Positions 10,167 to 20,883 of a DNA stretch of 27,189 bases are shown one piece after another. The notes under the pieces were generated by a model that saw only the letters and a program-made list of their open reading frames with translations, had not been told where the DNA came from and did not search any database. The stretch's first letter is position 1. Every line of letters starts with the position of its first letter. The position numbers were made by a program, and so were the translations under genes. Source of the DNA: Schoenoplectus triqueter (lineage: Eukaryota > Streptophyta > Magnoliopsida > Poales > Cyperaceae); contig CAXKVV010000427.1 of assembly GCA_964058805.1 (NCBI GenBank), positions 1-27,189 on the forward strand, written 5' to 3'.

Positions 10167-10524
10167 TGGGTAAAGAGGCAGAAAAATTGGGGCATCACAA
10201 ATTTAGCTACTTGCTCATTATTTCTACCACACATTCATCAAACGGAATAGCTTATATTTCTATGCATACTTCTGTCAAACATAATAGCTTACAGATGTCA
10301 TTAACTCATGATGCAGCTTGATTTATATTTGTAGGTCAGTATGTCTTTTTTTTCTTTTGCTAATTTGTTTTTTTAATTTGAATACAAAATTTTAGGTTTT
10401 CTCCTGGGGACTAGGGCAAACCAAAGTGGGGTTGGGCAAAATTTGAAGAGCAGTAGAATTGGCGCCCATGAAGTGTTGGGGTTGAGCAACTGTGCAATAA
10501 TCTCGTTCAGGGGAAATTAAAGTA

Positions 10525-10909
10525 CACTACGTGAAAAAACATTAGTAACAATTTTTTTGACTAATTAATGACGGTTCATGAACTATTATCGAAGGAAGTT
10601 ACTAAAATTTTATAACAACCGTTATTAAAATTTTATAACAACCGTTATTAAATTGTGTGGTGTAAGGCTGAAAATATGCAACCCTTTAATAAGGGTTCTT
10701 AGGTAAGAACTATTTAATGAATCCCCTCAGCGATGAAAGCGTTTGCTAATGGTTATTCCAAAAAATCATTACTGAATCATTAGCGAAAAACTGACTTTGC
10801 TAACGGTTATATACAACAATCATTGCTTTATAATTTTTTTTGAGTTTTTTTCTGCTTTGGTAACTATTTTTAACTTAAGAATCATTACTGAATCCTTCTT
10901 TTATTTTTT
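10525..10909 (+). mobile_element. CACTA-I terminus, left copy
   Basis: It begins CACTACGTGAAAAAAC and contains many TTAGTAACGGTT-like subterminal motifs in both orientations. It matches the reverse complement of 19273-19635 even in its non-repetitive part (for example CAACCCTTTAATAAG), which is more than two ends of one element usually share. A tandem duplication of about 20 bp (TTTTATAACAACCGTTATTA twice, near 10606-10650) is absent from the right copy. After about 10909 the similarity stops. Confidence 0.85.
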
Positions 10910-10998
10910 GGACTCTACAATCACGCAGTTGGGTTTACTCAACTGAGGTTCTTCTTTGGATTCCACAGGACCCCCACCAATAGGGCCAGTACATATAA
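10910..10998 (-). other. Short unassigned segment between CACTA-I and LTR A
   Basis: These 89 bp match neither neighbour. On the minus strand one frame stays open across most of it (contains TGPIGGGPVESKEEP and QLSKPNCVIVES), so it may be a scrap of transposon coding sequence, possibly the far side of CACTA-II or of the gypsy element. Too short to assign. Confidence 0.3.
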
Positions 10999-13129
10999 TG
11001 TCACATCCCAGTAATAATAAATCGGATTAGGGGGATTAATCCTGCCACGTATGTACGACGAGACGTGCGTACGGAAGGCTAAATGAATAAAAATAGATAA
11101 ATCTCAGAATAAACAAAATAATAATAATAACACAAAATAATATACAGTCCAGAATAAACAGAAAGATACAATGCCCGACACCGGCGGGGCTAACTCCATC
11201 GGAATGGGTAGCAAAAATCTCTCAAATAAAATCTAAAGAAAGAAATAAAAACCCGATACCCGATAAGCCCTAATCATCTACCCGCCTCACTGTGCTGATG
11301 CGGCGAATCATCTCTGATATCATGCATGATTGCACCTAACCCTCTCATCAAAAATCATTCCTGCACCTATAAACCTGGATCCCAGAACCACTATGGAAAC
11401 ATAAGTAATTTTAAAAATTACTCAGTACGGATTTAGATCCAGCCTTAAGATTTGATCTTCTTTCCTAGACTAGACCCAACTACTGATACTGACTTTCTAA
11501 ATATAGTAATTATCTATTTATAAGTAAAATTATAGTTTAATGCATCTCTTTAATAATTCGTTGTGATGCAATGACAAGCAATGACAGATAAACCCGAAAT
11601 ATAAAAATCTATGGAGAATAATATATAATAAGTATATATAAGAGGTACAAGATTTAAAGCACCCGTATAGATATAACCCAGTTGCAGATCATCAATTCAT
11701 CCACAAGTGGGCACGTGGTCGGATCCTGGACTTGTGACTTACCTAAGCGGGTACGTATTCGGGCCCAACTTACAAACTTAGGATTTTCGAGTAAGCGGGC
11801 GTCAATGCCCTGAATACCCTGGGAAAATTTGACCTCCCGAAGCGATAACGCTCTAGGAGAGTGACGACTAAAAGTACGTACTCGGTATTCTGAATCTGAT
11901 GATCCACCTCATAGAATAATAATAATATAATGAGCAAAGGGGATTAAAAAGTTATGCTTTCAGTTGCCATATCGCCAAAGGATATAACTACTCGTGAATT
12001 GACAAATCAGAAATAAATGGGAACCTACACTGTACCAACCAAGGGTCAGAGAACTGCATCTCGTAAAAATAACAAAATAAAGTATATACAAATGGGAGTC
12101 TACACTGTACCCACTAAGGCCAGATGACCGCATCCCGACTTTCTCTGTACCAACCATGGGCCAAAGGAGAAAGCCCTTCGGATAATACCAGGATCCAAAA
12201 TAAGTCGGATAAATAAAATAATATAATATCTTGGTGTAGATTCCAATCTCGAATATGACCGTCCACACTAAATACTAAAAGACATGGTATCCTAATCGCT
12301 CAAATTTGAATTAAAAATCTTAATCATATTAAGAATAGTAAAAATATAATATTGATAAAAAAGAAAACACTCTGACACAACCGAACCCGCCAAATGACGG
12401 TGTCGGTGGATAATCCGACAAGCAAAGGAGCGGAGTGCATATACAGACTGGTGGGGTCCCACGGGCCTATGGGTCACTGTACGTAACCACAAAGGTCTGG
12501 TTATGCAAGACAATCTCAGATTGAGAATTATCCGGTCCGCCTCTAAGCACTCCCATGCACTGAATGCATGATTAACTACTTAACTTAATTAATAATTAGT
12601 GATAGTAATAATATTACCCTAATAATTATAATCTACAACTTAATTATTAAATTTTATCTAGCCCTATCTCAGGACTATTTACCGAGTCCTACTCATATCA
12701 TGTCTACATGCGAGATGACATGATATGACATGCGAATGCGGGTAGGCCTAAAAAATGCTGGTCAATTTACCGGATGTTATGACAGTTCAATTCGGCTCTC
12801 TAAATAATGTTTGGTTAGAAAAATACCACAGTTCAGATTTATTTTAAAAATATTTTTATTTTCGGTTTGAGTTCCTAAATCTGAAGAAAAGAAATCAAAT
12901 CCCAGGAAACCATACATGAGAATAATTTGATCAGGTCAGTAGCGTCAAATTGCTTAGTCTCCGCTGGCGCTCACGATCTCATCAGCCGTCTCATCATGAG
13001 TGTACTCGTTTGTCGGCTCATCAAGATAAATTTTGAGAACCTATGGAGTCAAAATAGATTAAATTAGCGAGTATCCTATTCACGTTTGGTCTGGTTAGGT
13101 CATGGTATACCAGACTCTGAATTATGATT

Positions 13130-13336
13130 ATTATTATTTAGTGTTCGTGTTTTGAGATTATATTTATTTCAATTAATGTAACTAACTTAATTTATTTAGA
13201 TTAATTAAGTTAGCTCAATGTTATCACTTAATTAATTTAATTATAATTAGGATAATTAATTATTTAGAAATAAAGAAATTAATAAATATATAATATTATA
13301 TAATTAATATTGTTCTTATTAAAAATAGAGAAATTA

Positions 13337-13372
<36 letters not shown>

Positions 13373-13700
13373 TTATTAATATTATTTCATTATTAAATAG
13401 AGAAATTGATTAATAGGTATTTATATATATTAATTAATGTTATTCAATTATTAAAATAGAGAAATTAATTAATATATATTTTATATTATAAATTATTATT
13501 ATACTTTATTTATTATTTTATAACCCTTAATTATTTATATCCTATTCTTTAATTATATCGCATTTCATATATTAATATTATTTTCATTAATTAGAAAATA
13601 TATTATATAAAACTAGAATTAAAAATAAAAATTAAAATGAAAGGTTGAATTTGAATTAAACTTAAATTTAATTAATGTTTTTATTTAATTTAATCTGTCT
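13130..13700. repeat. AT-rich tract with microsatellite and degenerate tandem units
   Basis: A pure (AT)n run occupies about 13337-13362. Around it, an AT-rich unit containing AATAGAGAAATTAATT recurs at intervals of roughly 60-75 bp (near 13265, 13325, 13398, 13456). LTR B has a shorter, related tract near 25545-25620, so this is a family feature that expanded in LTR A. Confidence 0.75.
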
Positions 13701-15214
13701 TGGTATTTTAATGTTCGGGATCAGAGGCTGCCTCGATACCATTGTATTTGTTCGGTATTTTAAATTTTGAGGTAGATCATATAATCATCTTCAGATTTGT
13801 TTTTAAGTATTAATTAATTATTAGTTATGCACGTTTTTAAATTTACGGCACTTCCTAATAAATTAATTAAATTATTATCCAAATTAACCTTCCAGCGCAC
13901 TTAGTTTAGATCAATTTATTTTTCGTATCTGTTCAGTTATGATTATCCGTCAATGTGTTATTTTACGCTTATAACCGACAAATGAGAGTATTACTACATT
14001 CATTCAACTTAGCCCCTCAACTTATTAAAAAGCACAATTCGGTCCTTAATCATTTCCATCTTTCTAAATCAGTATTTACTACAATCAGCAAGACTGAATC
14101 ACAAGAAGGTATAGCACAATTTCGTGACAGAATAAGTATCAACAAAGGTAGCACAATCAACAGGGCGCCGGCCATACCAACCAAAATAGTATCAAAACAG
14201 CAAACAGTGGAACAACAAGGCATGGCCAGGAGCAAACAACAAAACCCAATACAAGGTAAAATCAATTAGAACCGTAGAGAGAGCATGAGACTCAGCCTCA
14301 CATCATTGGCACAAATTTGTACCAATGTACTAAGACACTACAACACACAACAAGAAATCAACAAACTAATAAATTGAGGTGCAACCATGCAAAGAGGGCT
14401 GATGTGGGAACCAAAACGACAAACAACAACAAGCAACTAGTACATTTTCTTATCAAAGAAAAATACACTGGCAAAGGGCTGATACACATGCACAGTTGAC
14501 CAGAACCAAATGAGTAAAACCAGCAAATCACAACTAAGCCAGAACAAGGCAGGATACTAGCATCAATTCAAGGATAATAAGACAACAAGGCGCAAGGTTA
14601 TCAAAATTTCAGAACCAGACAACAACCAAGATACAATTTAGAACCAGCAAGCGACAACCACATGTGTGCATATCTGTTCTCATCAGAGAAATACCCAATC
14701 AACCAAAAGTGACCCAAATCAGTACCAACGACATACTAGTATAAGACAAGCATACACCGCATAACAAAAAAAAGGCTCCCAAATAGCACAAGCAATAGAG
14801 GCCTACACAGCCAATAAAGAAGGATGTTACCAATTTTGGAATGAGTCATAAGAATCGGGTGTAAAAGAGGGGTGGCTTGGTTCAGCCTTGCAATGTAGCT
14901 CCTGTGCCTCGAGGCACATATTTTGATGCCCCTAATAGTGTAGTGCACCTTGAGCTGTAACGAGGGTTGTGCGTGGTTTGACATTCAGAGGAGAGGTAAT
15001 AAGAAGGGAACGTCGGTCTCGTGCTTCCAAAGGTGGTTGCGTCAACTCATTGAGTTAGCAGCCAGGGATAAGAGTTGAGGTCGTCATAGGTGACCTTATG
15101 GTTGCACTCGTGTCAGACGGCGAAGCCCCGAATAACGGAGGACGTTGCCCTTTTAGGGCTGCAGAAATGGAATAGTGAGAAAAGAGACTTGTTGTTGTTG
15201 ATCGGGAATTTGGT

Positions 15215-15255
15215 GGAACGAGTGAGAGTGAGAGTGAGAGGAAGAGAGGAAGAGA
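15215..15255. repeat. GAGAGT-type microsatellite
   Basis: A purine-rich run of GTGAGA units followed by GAAGAGAG units lies inside LTR A. Read on the minus strand it is a CT-rich leader, common around plant transcription starts. Confidence 0.6.
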
Positions 15256-15438
15256 CTTTGGAGAAGGGGTTGCTGTTGAAGAGAAGGAGAGAATGGGCCA
15301 GGTCTGGCGCTAGGGAAAAAAATAAAGAAAATGGAGGGGATTGATGGTGACAGGAAGAAAATAAATAGAAGAGAGAGAGAGTTATCTCGGGAAGCAAAGG
15401 AAGAAAATAGAGGAAGAGAGAGAAGTGAGTTTCGTTCA

Positions 15439-16894
15439 TGATTTATTATGATACGGATATGGACGTCGCTTTGGCAACCTAGACAGGAACTTGCGATGTC
15501 CTAGATACACAATCTTTTTTTATTTTTTTCAACCAAATGGAGCACGTGTCTTCTTGACATATAAGACATGCTCTAACACATTTTGTCTTAAAACCCGATA
15601 AGTTATCATATGCAGAAAAATCATTAATTATGCATAAAAGCATGACAATAAGAGGGTGAAGAACTCTTTCCAATATGTATCACATACTCTCGCTCCTTTC
15701 TCCCATAAACTTTTAAGTTCTTCGATCAAAGGAGCCAAGAACACATCTATATCGTTACCCGGCTGTTTAGGACCTGAAATCATCAACAACATCATTATGT
15801 ATTTTCTCTTCATGCATAACCAATGAGGGAGGTTGTAAATACACAGCAACACCGCCCAGATACTGTGACGGCTACTCATATTTCCGTACGGATTCATTCC
15901 GTCGGTACATAATCCTATTCTCAGATTTCTCGGATCGCTGGCAAAATCACCGTGCCTTATGTCAATGCTCGTCCATTCAGGAGAATCAGCGGGGTGTCTA
16001 AGCATTCCATCTTCTTTTCTATATTCTACAGGCCACAATAATAATTTGGCGTCTTTTGGATTCGAAAAGAGATGCTGCAACCTCAAAAGTATCGTTAAAT
16101 ATCAAATAACTTTTGCATTGGCGCCTTTCGTACTTTCAATCTCATCATTTTTCTGTTTATACCTTGAAGTGTTACATTTCAAGTATTTCTTTAAATCTTT
16201 GTGCACTCCTCGGAATAACATACAATCATTTGGACAAACGGGAATTCTCTCCGCTTCCATCATCAAATGACACAATATTTTTTTCGCCTTGTACGTCGAA
16301 TCAGGTATCTCATTATTTTTAGGAAGGATTTCTTTCAAAAGCTCGAGTAACGACGTAAAACTCTTATCGCTCCATCCATTCTTTGCTTTCAAGTTATAAA
16401 ATTAAAAAACAGTGATAGTTTTTATAAGTTTCGTACCGAGATATAACGGTATGCTCATTTCTTTACCTAAATTTTTAAATATTTTGAGAATATCAGCAAA
16501 TTCAGGTTCAACATCATGCATCAGTTCATCCAAATTATCATTAATAAAGTATTGATCATCATCTAAATTTTGTACATCAATCTCAGTTCTTCCCGTATAT
16601 CAATACCTGAATCTATATTATTTTCAGCCCTAATTCTTCATGTACATCAATACCCGAAGCTACATTCCCTACATACTCTTTGGGCTCTCCGTGCCTTACC
16701 CATCGGGTGTACCCCGATTGAAAATTCATTAGAAATTAAATGATCTTTCAAAACTTTAATAGTGGGTTGTCTCAGAACATCCTGGCACTACCAGTCACAC
16801 TTTGATTTTTTTTAGCATTCTCTAAAAATTCATTAAGTCCGATCATATATTCATCTGTGTCTCGTCTGCCATACATCCAACTTCTTGAATCCAT
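15439..16894 (-). pseudogene. CACTA TNP2 transposase, N-terminal half, decayed (CACTA-II)
   Basis: TNP2 (transposase family tnp2) cuts and inserts En/Spm-like CACTA elements. From the ATG at 16894 I read MDSRSWMYGRRDTDEYM, TRWVRHGEPKEY, then AKNGWSDKSFTSLLELLKEI and CPNDCMLFRG (16102-16392). After a frame change come DGMLRHPADSPEW, SDPRNLRIGLCTDGMNPYGN and PGNDIDVFLAPLIEELKSLW (15628-16086). A further shift gives SAYDNLSGFKTK and RACLICQEDTCS, and another gives IVYLGHRKFLSR. Several in-frame stops also occur. Recognition ends where LTR A begins, so the C-terminal half is missing and does not reappear left of the LTR. The match to the family's block order is unambiguous. Not functional. Confidence 0.92.
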
Positions 16895-17689
16895 CTGAAA
16901 AGGTTAAAAATGCGTACATGTCATATATCTGGTATAAGGTCCGCATTTGATTTTGGGCTGGCCAACCATCCTAACCCGCTCTTTGAATACTTTATCTCAT
17001 TAGCGAGCATACACTCGTCCATCTGGTGTTTGAGAAAAATTCGGCAGCATTTCCCCTAACCTCCCCGCGTACGTCAATGCACAATTGCATGTGCGTATGT
17101 ACTCGTGGGAACAAAAGAGAAAACACTGAACTGAATCTTTCTCATACACAAGATCAACGAGCGTACACTCACTAAACCTAAATGAGACAGAGTATTCAAA
17201 GAGTAGTCCCAAACGGAGACTATTCGAGATTAATCCATATTGGATTAATCTCGAATGGGTACCGACCTAAATTAGCTCAAGTTCCGATGAATTGGTCATA
17301 CATGACAATACTACTAAATTATAATGCATCAATTACATGCTCTAAATTTAACAAAATTAATGCATAATCAAATCAAAAATTTATTTAAGCAAATCAATTA
17401 AAGATTTTACAGATTAACCTTAACACTCGCCGCAGCCCGCTGCGCGCCACTGCCCGGTATCGTTTGCTGCTATCGAGGTCCTGATTGTCGTTGCCCACTC
17501 CGGACCCTCTCCAATCACCCGCTCTGATCCGCTTTCATTACCCACTTCGTTTGAGAGAAGATAGATGAGAAATTTGTCGTTGAGACAGCAAGAGAAGAGA
17601 ATAGAAAATTTGATCAAATTTGGTGGAATTTTGTGTTATTTCGAGCTCAAAAAAATACTCAAATTCGGAGCTCATTTAATGGTGGCGGC
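16895..17689 (-). mobile_element. CACTA-II 5' region upstream of TNP2
   Basis: This lies between the transposase start and the element end. It has a GC-rich leader at 17420-17620 and a minus-strand open frame at 17000-17212 (contains ALTYAGRLGEMLPNFSQTP) that I do not recognise as a known domain. An imperfect inverted repeat (16980-17003 versus 17182-17206, CTCTTTGAATACT) encloses part of it. No independent gene can be supported. Confidence 0.5.
17222..17256. repeat. Perfect 16-bp hairpin with 3-nt loop
   Basis: ATTCGAGATTAATCCA, a TAT loop, and the exact complement follow one another. The hairpin lies in the CACTA-II 5' region and no part of the surrounding sequence explains it. Confidence 0.9.
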
Positions 17690-17813
17690 TACTAGTTGGG
17701 GGAGAGAGAGAGTCTGTAACTAGGGCAGCAATATTTATTAGCAACTTTAAAGCGATTTTCAGTTAAAAACCGCTGTAAATGGTGCGCTGCAAAAGGGGTA
17801 TTTTGACGTAGTG
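17690..17813 (-). mobile_element. CACTA-II terminus
   Basis: On the minus strand the element starts at 17813 with CACTACGTCAAAATACCCC, followed by the GCAGCG/AGCGGTTTTTAAC subterminal motifs known from many plant CACTA elements. These differ from the TTAGTAACGG motifs of CACTA-I, so it is a separate family. The neighbouring gag frame is interrupted exactly here. The other terminus is not present in the window. Confidence 0.85.
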
Positions 17814-18838
17814 CTCGTTGTTAACAGAGTTGACTTGACATGCCCATTCGTTTGGTTGTGCCAGCAGGCATTTCTGATAGTTGTGTCCTTCATCTCCAAA
17901 AAGATCGCAAGACATTGGTTGGACTTTCTCGATTGCTATTACTTATTTTCCTTGCTGGAGCTGCTTCTGTAGGGCGTTATTCTAGCAAAAAGTGCGGAGA
18001 ATTGGTCATGTTATATCCTACCTCTGTCGCCTCCTCTGCGGCGATCATGGTTCATTAATTATTTTTGTACAGCAAGTCGGTCAAAAAGTCTCAATGCTTT
18101 GTCAGGCTCCATTTGCATGAAATTGTCTTCCGCTGTGAAGTTGACCAGCGTATGATTATTATCGATCATACTTTGATGAAAATCCTCAACTATCATCCAA
18201 TCAGATATGTTATGATATAGACATGAATTTAGCAATTCCCTATATCTCTCCTATATCTCAATCTTTGACTCATCCGCACTTCCTAAATACTGAGATTTGT
18301 TCTCTAATCTTTATAGTTCTCTTATGTGGGAAAAAATACTTAAGAAAATATTAGAGAGATTGGTCCAAGTACCAATTGAGTCTTTGGAAAAATAGTTTAA
18401 CCATCTCTTCACATAACCTTTAAAGTAAAAGGGAAAAGAGCTAATCTAATATAGGCTTCTATTGTTCCATTCAAAATGATAGCTCCTAAGCTATGCAGAA
18501 AAGTCTGAATGTGATCATGCGGGTCATCATGCTCTAGCACATGAAATCAGTTGTTCTGGAGGATACTGATGGTGCTCGCGTCATAACTGAGTGGGTCTTC
18601 TGTTAGACGTGAAAGTTTGATCGGGCCCCTAGCATTTGTTGCTCGTAGTGCTGCATAGTCTAGTAGTGTTTCTAGACATGAATGACTCATCATCCTCTAC
18701 AGGTCGGCCTCGATTCTCATCATCACCGATTTGATTGTCATTGACTGGTTGATTATTCATTGAGTTTATCGGATCTTGAGAGTTATCTAAATCAGGAGAA
18801 GAGCTTGATGTGCTCGTTGCTATTGTCATGATCCTCAA
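17814..18838 (-). pseudogene. Ty3/gypsy gag remnant (Athila/Tat-like)
   Basis: Gag forms the virus-like particle of the retrotransposon. From about 18838 on the minus strand I read a Ser/Asp-rich start, then, across frame changes, RGPIKLSRLTEDPLSYDAST, DPHDHIQTFLHSLGAIIL and RYRELLNSCLYHNISDW, with DKALRLFDRLA further on. A zinc-knuckle-like CDLFGDEGHNYQKC lies close to the CACTA-II junction; the second cysteine is replaced by Phe. Order and motifs fit the Athila/Tat branch. There are multiple stops and at least two frameshifts. The frame runs straight into the CACTA-II end at 17813, so the rest of the element was displaced or lost. Overlapping plus-strand frames, such as 17840-18058, are shadows. 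Confidence 0.82.
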
Positions 18839-18941
18839 CTAGTAGTCTCCAAAAGGAGGAAGCCTTTCCTGCTTAAATACTGAAATCAACAAGAAATGAA
18901 TAAAGAACAAAAATAAAATAAGTCTAAAAATTACGCTACCA

Positions 18942-18959
18942 TCCCCGATAATGGCGCTA
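18942..18959 (-). other. Primer-binding site of the gypsy element (tRNA-Asp type)
   Basis: On the minus strand this reads TAGCGCCATTATCGGGGA. It matches the Athila/Tat-type site TGGCGCCGTTGCCGGGGA at 14 of 18 positions, and all four differences are transitions. It sits about 100 bp upstream of the gag start, as expected. Confidence 0.75.
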
Positions 18960-19224
18960 AAAAGTTTAACACACATGAAGCGTGTTGCTGTTTAAATTTA
19001 TAATCCCTACACAACACTAAAGTTCGGTCACAAGCGTACGATCTATGTTCAGTATAACTAAGGGTGTCGAACCATAGAGATAGAGAAAACTTGCCGAACT
19101 CGATTTACTTTGGATCTTCAGAAGTGTAAAAACAAATAAATTTGGTTTCGGTTTGCATACAACGACTCTCCTGTTCTAATTAATCTCCAAACCGAAACAT
19201 TTGATTTTTGAGCAAAAGCGTTAA
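18960..19224 (-). mobile_element. Gypsy leader/LTR remnant
   Basis: This non-coding stretch lies between the primer-binding site and the CACTA-I end and is too short for a complete LTR of this family. It contains two related motifs in opposite orientation (GGTTTCGGTTTG and CCAAACCGAAAC, 19143-19198). The true LTR boundary was not identified. Confidence 0.45.
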
Positions 19225-19635
19225 AAAAACTTTATTAGTAATGGTTATTAGCACAAAACCGTTACCAAAGGGTAAAAAAATAAAAGAAGTATTTAGTAAT
19301 GGTTCTTAAGTTAAAAATAGTTACCAAAATAGAAAAAAATAAAAAAATAATTCAGAAACGATTATTGTATATAACCGTTAGCAAAGTCAGTTTTTCGTTA
19401 ATGATTGAGTAATGATTTTTTGGAATAACCGTTAGCAAACACTTTCATCGCTGAGGGGATTCATTAACAGTTCTTACCTAAGAACTCTTATTAAAGGGTT
19501 GCATATTTTTAGCCTTGCACCACACAATTTAATAATGGTTGGTATAAAATTTTAGTAACTTTCTTCAATAACAGTTCATGAACCGTTATTAATTAGTCAA
19601 AAAAATTGTTACTAATGTTTTTTTTTCGCCTAGTG
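19225..19635 (-). mobile_element. CACTA-I terminus, right copy
   Basis: Read on the minus strand it starts CACTAGGCGAAAAAAAAC at 19635 and runs inward through TTAGTAACGGTT-type motifs. 19273-19635 matches the left copy base for base apart from scattered changes; about 48 bp more of subterminal motif (19225-19272) survives only here. The flank beyond 19635 (TACTTTAATTTCC) is the inverse of the flank before 10525, so no direct target duplication exists. Confidence 0.85.
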
Positions 19636-20610
19636 TACTTTAATTTCCTCTGAACGAGATTATTGCACAGTTGCTCAACCCCAACACTTCATGGGCGCCA
19701 ATTCTGCTGCTCTTCAAATTTTGCCCAACCCCACTATGGTTTGCCCTAGTCCCCAGGAGAAAACCTAAAATTTTGTATTCAAATTAAAAAAAAAATAGTA
19801 AAAGAAAAAAAAGACGTACTGACCTACAAATATAAATCAGGCTGCATCATGAGTTAAAGACATCTGTAAGCCATTATGTTTGACAGAAGTATGCATAGAA
19901 ATATAAGCTATTCCGTTTGATGAATGTGTGGTAGAAATAATGAGCAAGTAGCTAAATTTGTGTTGCCCCAATTTTTCTGCCTCTTTACCCAAGGACTATA
20001 TCCACCATTTTGTACTTAATGAGTGTTTTGATTAGTAAAATGACAGCTCTAACAGTCCAAACATTGTATATTAATGCTAAATCATGAAAATCATGTCAGT
20101 CTGTCTTTGTCACATTCGATCAAGGTGCACACTGTTTTCATTATTTGAATAATAAAAGCTAATTAGACGGCACCAATTTATTTCATTATTGTACGTACGT
20201 CTGTCTCTCATACAAAATACGCAGTTGATTAAATGTTAAGAGCCAACCTTAACACATACTCGTTGAATGGGACCTTACCCAACATGGGATTCCATCACGG
20301 AAGACATGGTTTTTAAGGTTCTGCCTAGAGAAATCCATCAGTTGAGTATATAATGGTGACGCTAATAAACGTTCATACTTATTTTTAACTAAGACAAGAT
20401 TAATCAATACTACTTGTAAGTTAACAAAAGTGTCAAGGCTGTTAAATTATCCGGATATGTTAACAGCCTAATCCTTTGAAAAGCAATATAGTGCACTGAT
20501 AATTTAAAATATTCAACGAACTAAACAAACTAAACTATAATACCGGAACAACCCATTGGAGACCTATTCTGAAAACCAGTAAAATTAAACATCACAAAGA
20601 AAAATCGAAC

Positions 20611-20883
20611 CATGAGATGGGACGTCAGGGACAAATTCAATGTCCAGCAAAACAACACCAGGATCAATTGGGAGGTAGACGCTCCCACTCAGACAACTGT
20701 GGGAACTCAGACAATGGAGTTGCTGGATGGAGGTGAGGAGGAGGAGGATGAAGAGGAGGAAGCTCTAGGGATGATCAAGCGGGAGGTTCTTCGTTTTGCG
20801 TGGGATTTGTGGAGAATGGGGGGAGGTGTGTCAGATGGAGGAAGCCTCCTAGAGGCGTCGGAAGCAGCGGGAGAGGAGGGAGA
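20611..20883 (-). pseudogene. HCF136: HCF136 exon 1 fragment, right copy
   Basis: This is the inverted partner of 7732-8006. It has the same Ser-rich transit region, the same apparent two-base lesion before EFPQLSEWER and the same CATG|GTTCG donor (20611/20610). It keeps the Pro of the usual IDPG segment, where the left copy has Ala. A further two-base loss near 20676-20681 (GAGCG-TCTACC, where the left copy has GAGCGTGTCTACC) shifts the frame inside the conserved block. The copies have therefore decayed separately since duplication. The plus-strand 105-codon frame across this segment (acidic, EEEEDEEEE) is an antisense shadow. It faces the left copy across the palindrome. Confidence 0.85.

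Larger units (their letters stand above)
5846..10909 (+). repeat. Left arm of the large inverted duplication
   Basis: The arm is collinear with the reverse complement of 19273-22770, at high identity by eye, starting at TTAATTAAAGGG (5846) and extending inward past the CACTA-I end at 10525. It is about 5.06 kb long against 3.50 kb on the right. The 1.55-kb excess is almost exactly the Helitron (468 bp) plus the CACTA insert with its 3-bp duplication (1079 bp). Outside the gene fragments and transposons, 6376-7008, 8609-9087 and 10170-10524 are AT-rich, apparently non-coding, and shared with the right arm. About 8.4 kb separates the two arms. Confidence 0.92.
10999..15438 (-). mobile_element. 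LTR A (long-LTR family, probably gypsy), minus strand
   Basis: On the minus strand it ends GGGATGTGACA at 10999, a typical 3' LTR end of Tekay/Del-like gypsy elements. The same boundary recurs at 23613 in a diverged relative (LTR B), with aligned landmarks such as ACGTGCGTACG-AAGGCTAAA and the block around 13035-13260. Its other end is placed at 15438 (minus strand TGAACGAAAC) because the TNP2 frame stops being recognisable there. No polyprotein is present, so it behaves as a solo LTR. I could not find a matching 5-bp target duplication (TATAA on the left, TGATT on the right), so the right end or the neighbourhood may be rearranged. ORFs inside, including a Ser/Leu-rich one on the minus strand at 15113-15439, look like leader sequence and not genes. 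Confidence 0.65.

Noticed and set aside
15113..15439. A 108-codon Ser/Leu-rich minus-strand ORF
   Set aside because: Low-complexity CT-rich leader inside LTR A. It has no homologue in LTR B and no recognisable domain.
10999..15564. LTR A as a 4.56-kb solo LTR with TATAA duplications at 10994-10998 and 15560-15564, ends TGTCA/TGACA
   Set aside because: The sequence between about 15439 and 15559 still encodes TNP2 (CQEDTCS, then YLGHRKFLSR in a shifted frame), so the element must end before it. The TATAA match is chance.
17840..18058. A 72-codon plus-strand ORF with a hydrophobic stretch
   Set aside because: It overlaps the minus-strand gag/zinc-knuckle remnant, which explains the sequence better.
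10525..19635. A single 9.1-kb CACTA transposon carrying the TNP2 gene
   Set aside because: The outer flanks are inverted copies with no direct target duplication. The TNP2 fragment has its own terminus at 17813 with different subterminal repeats.
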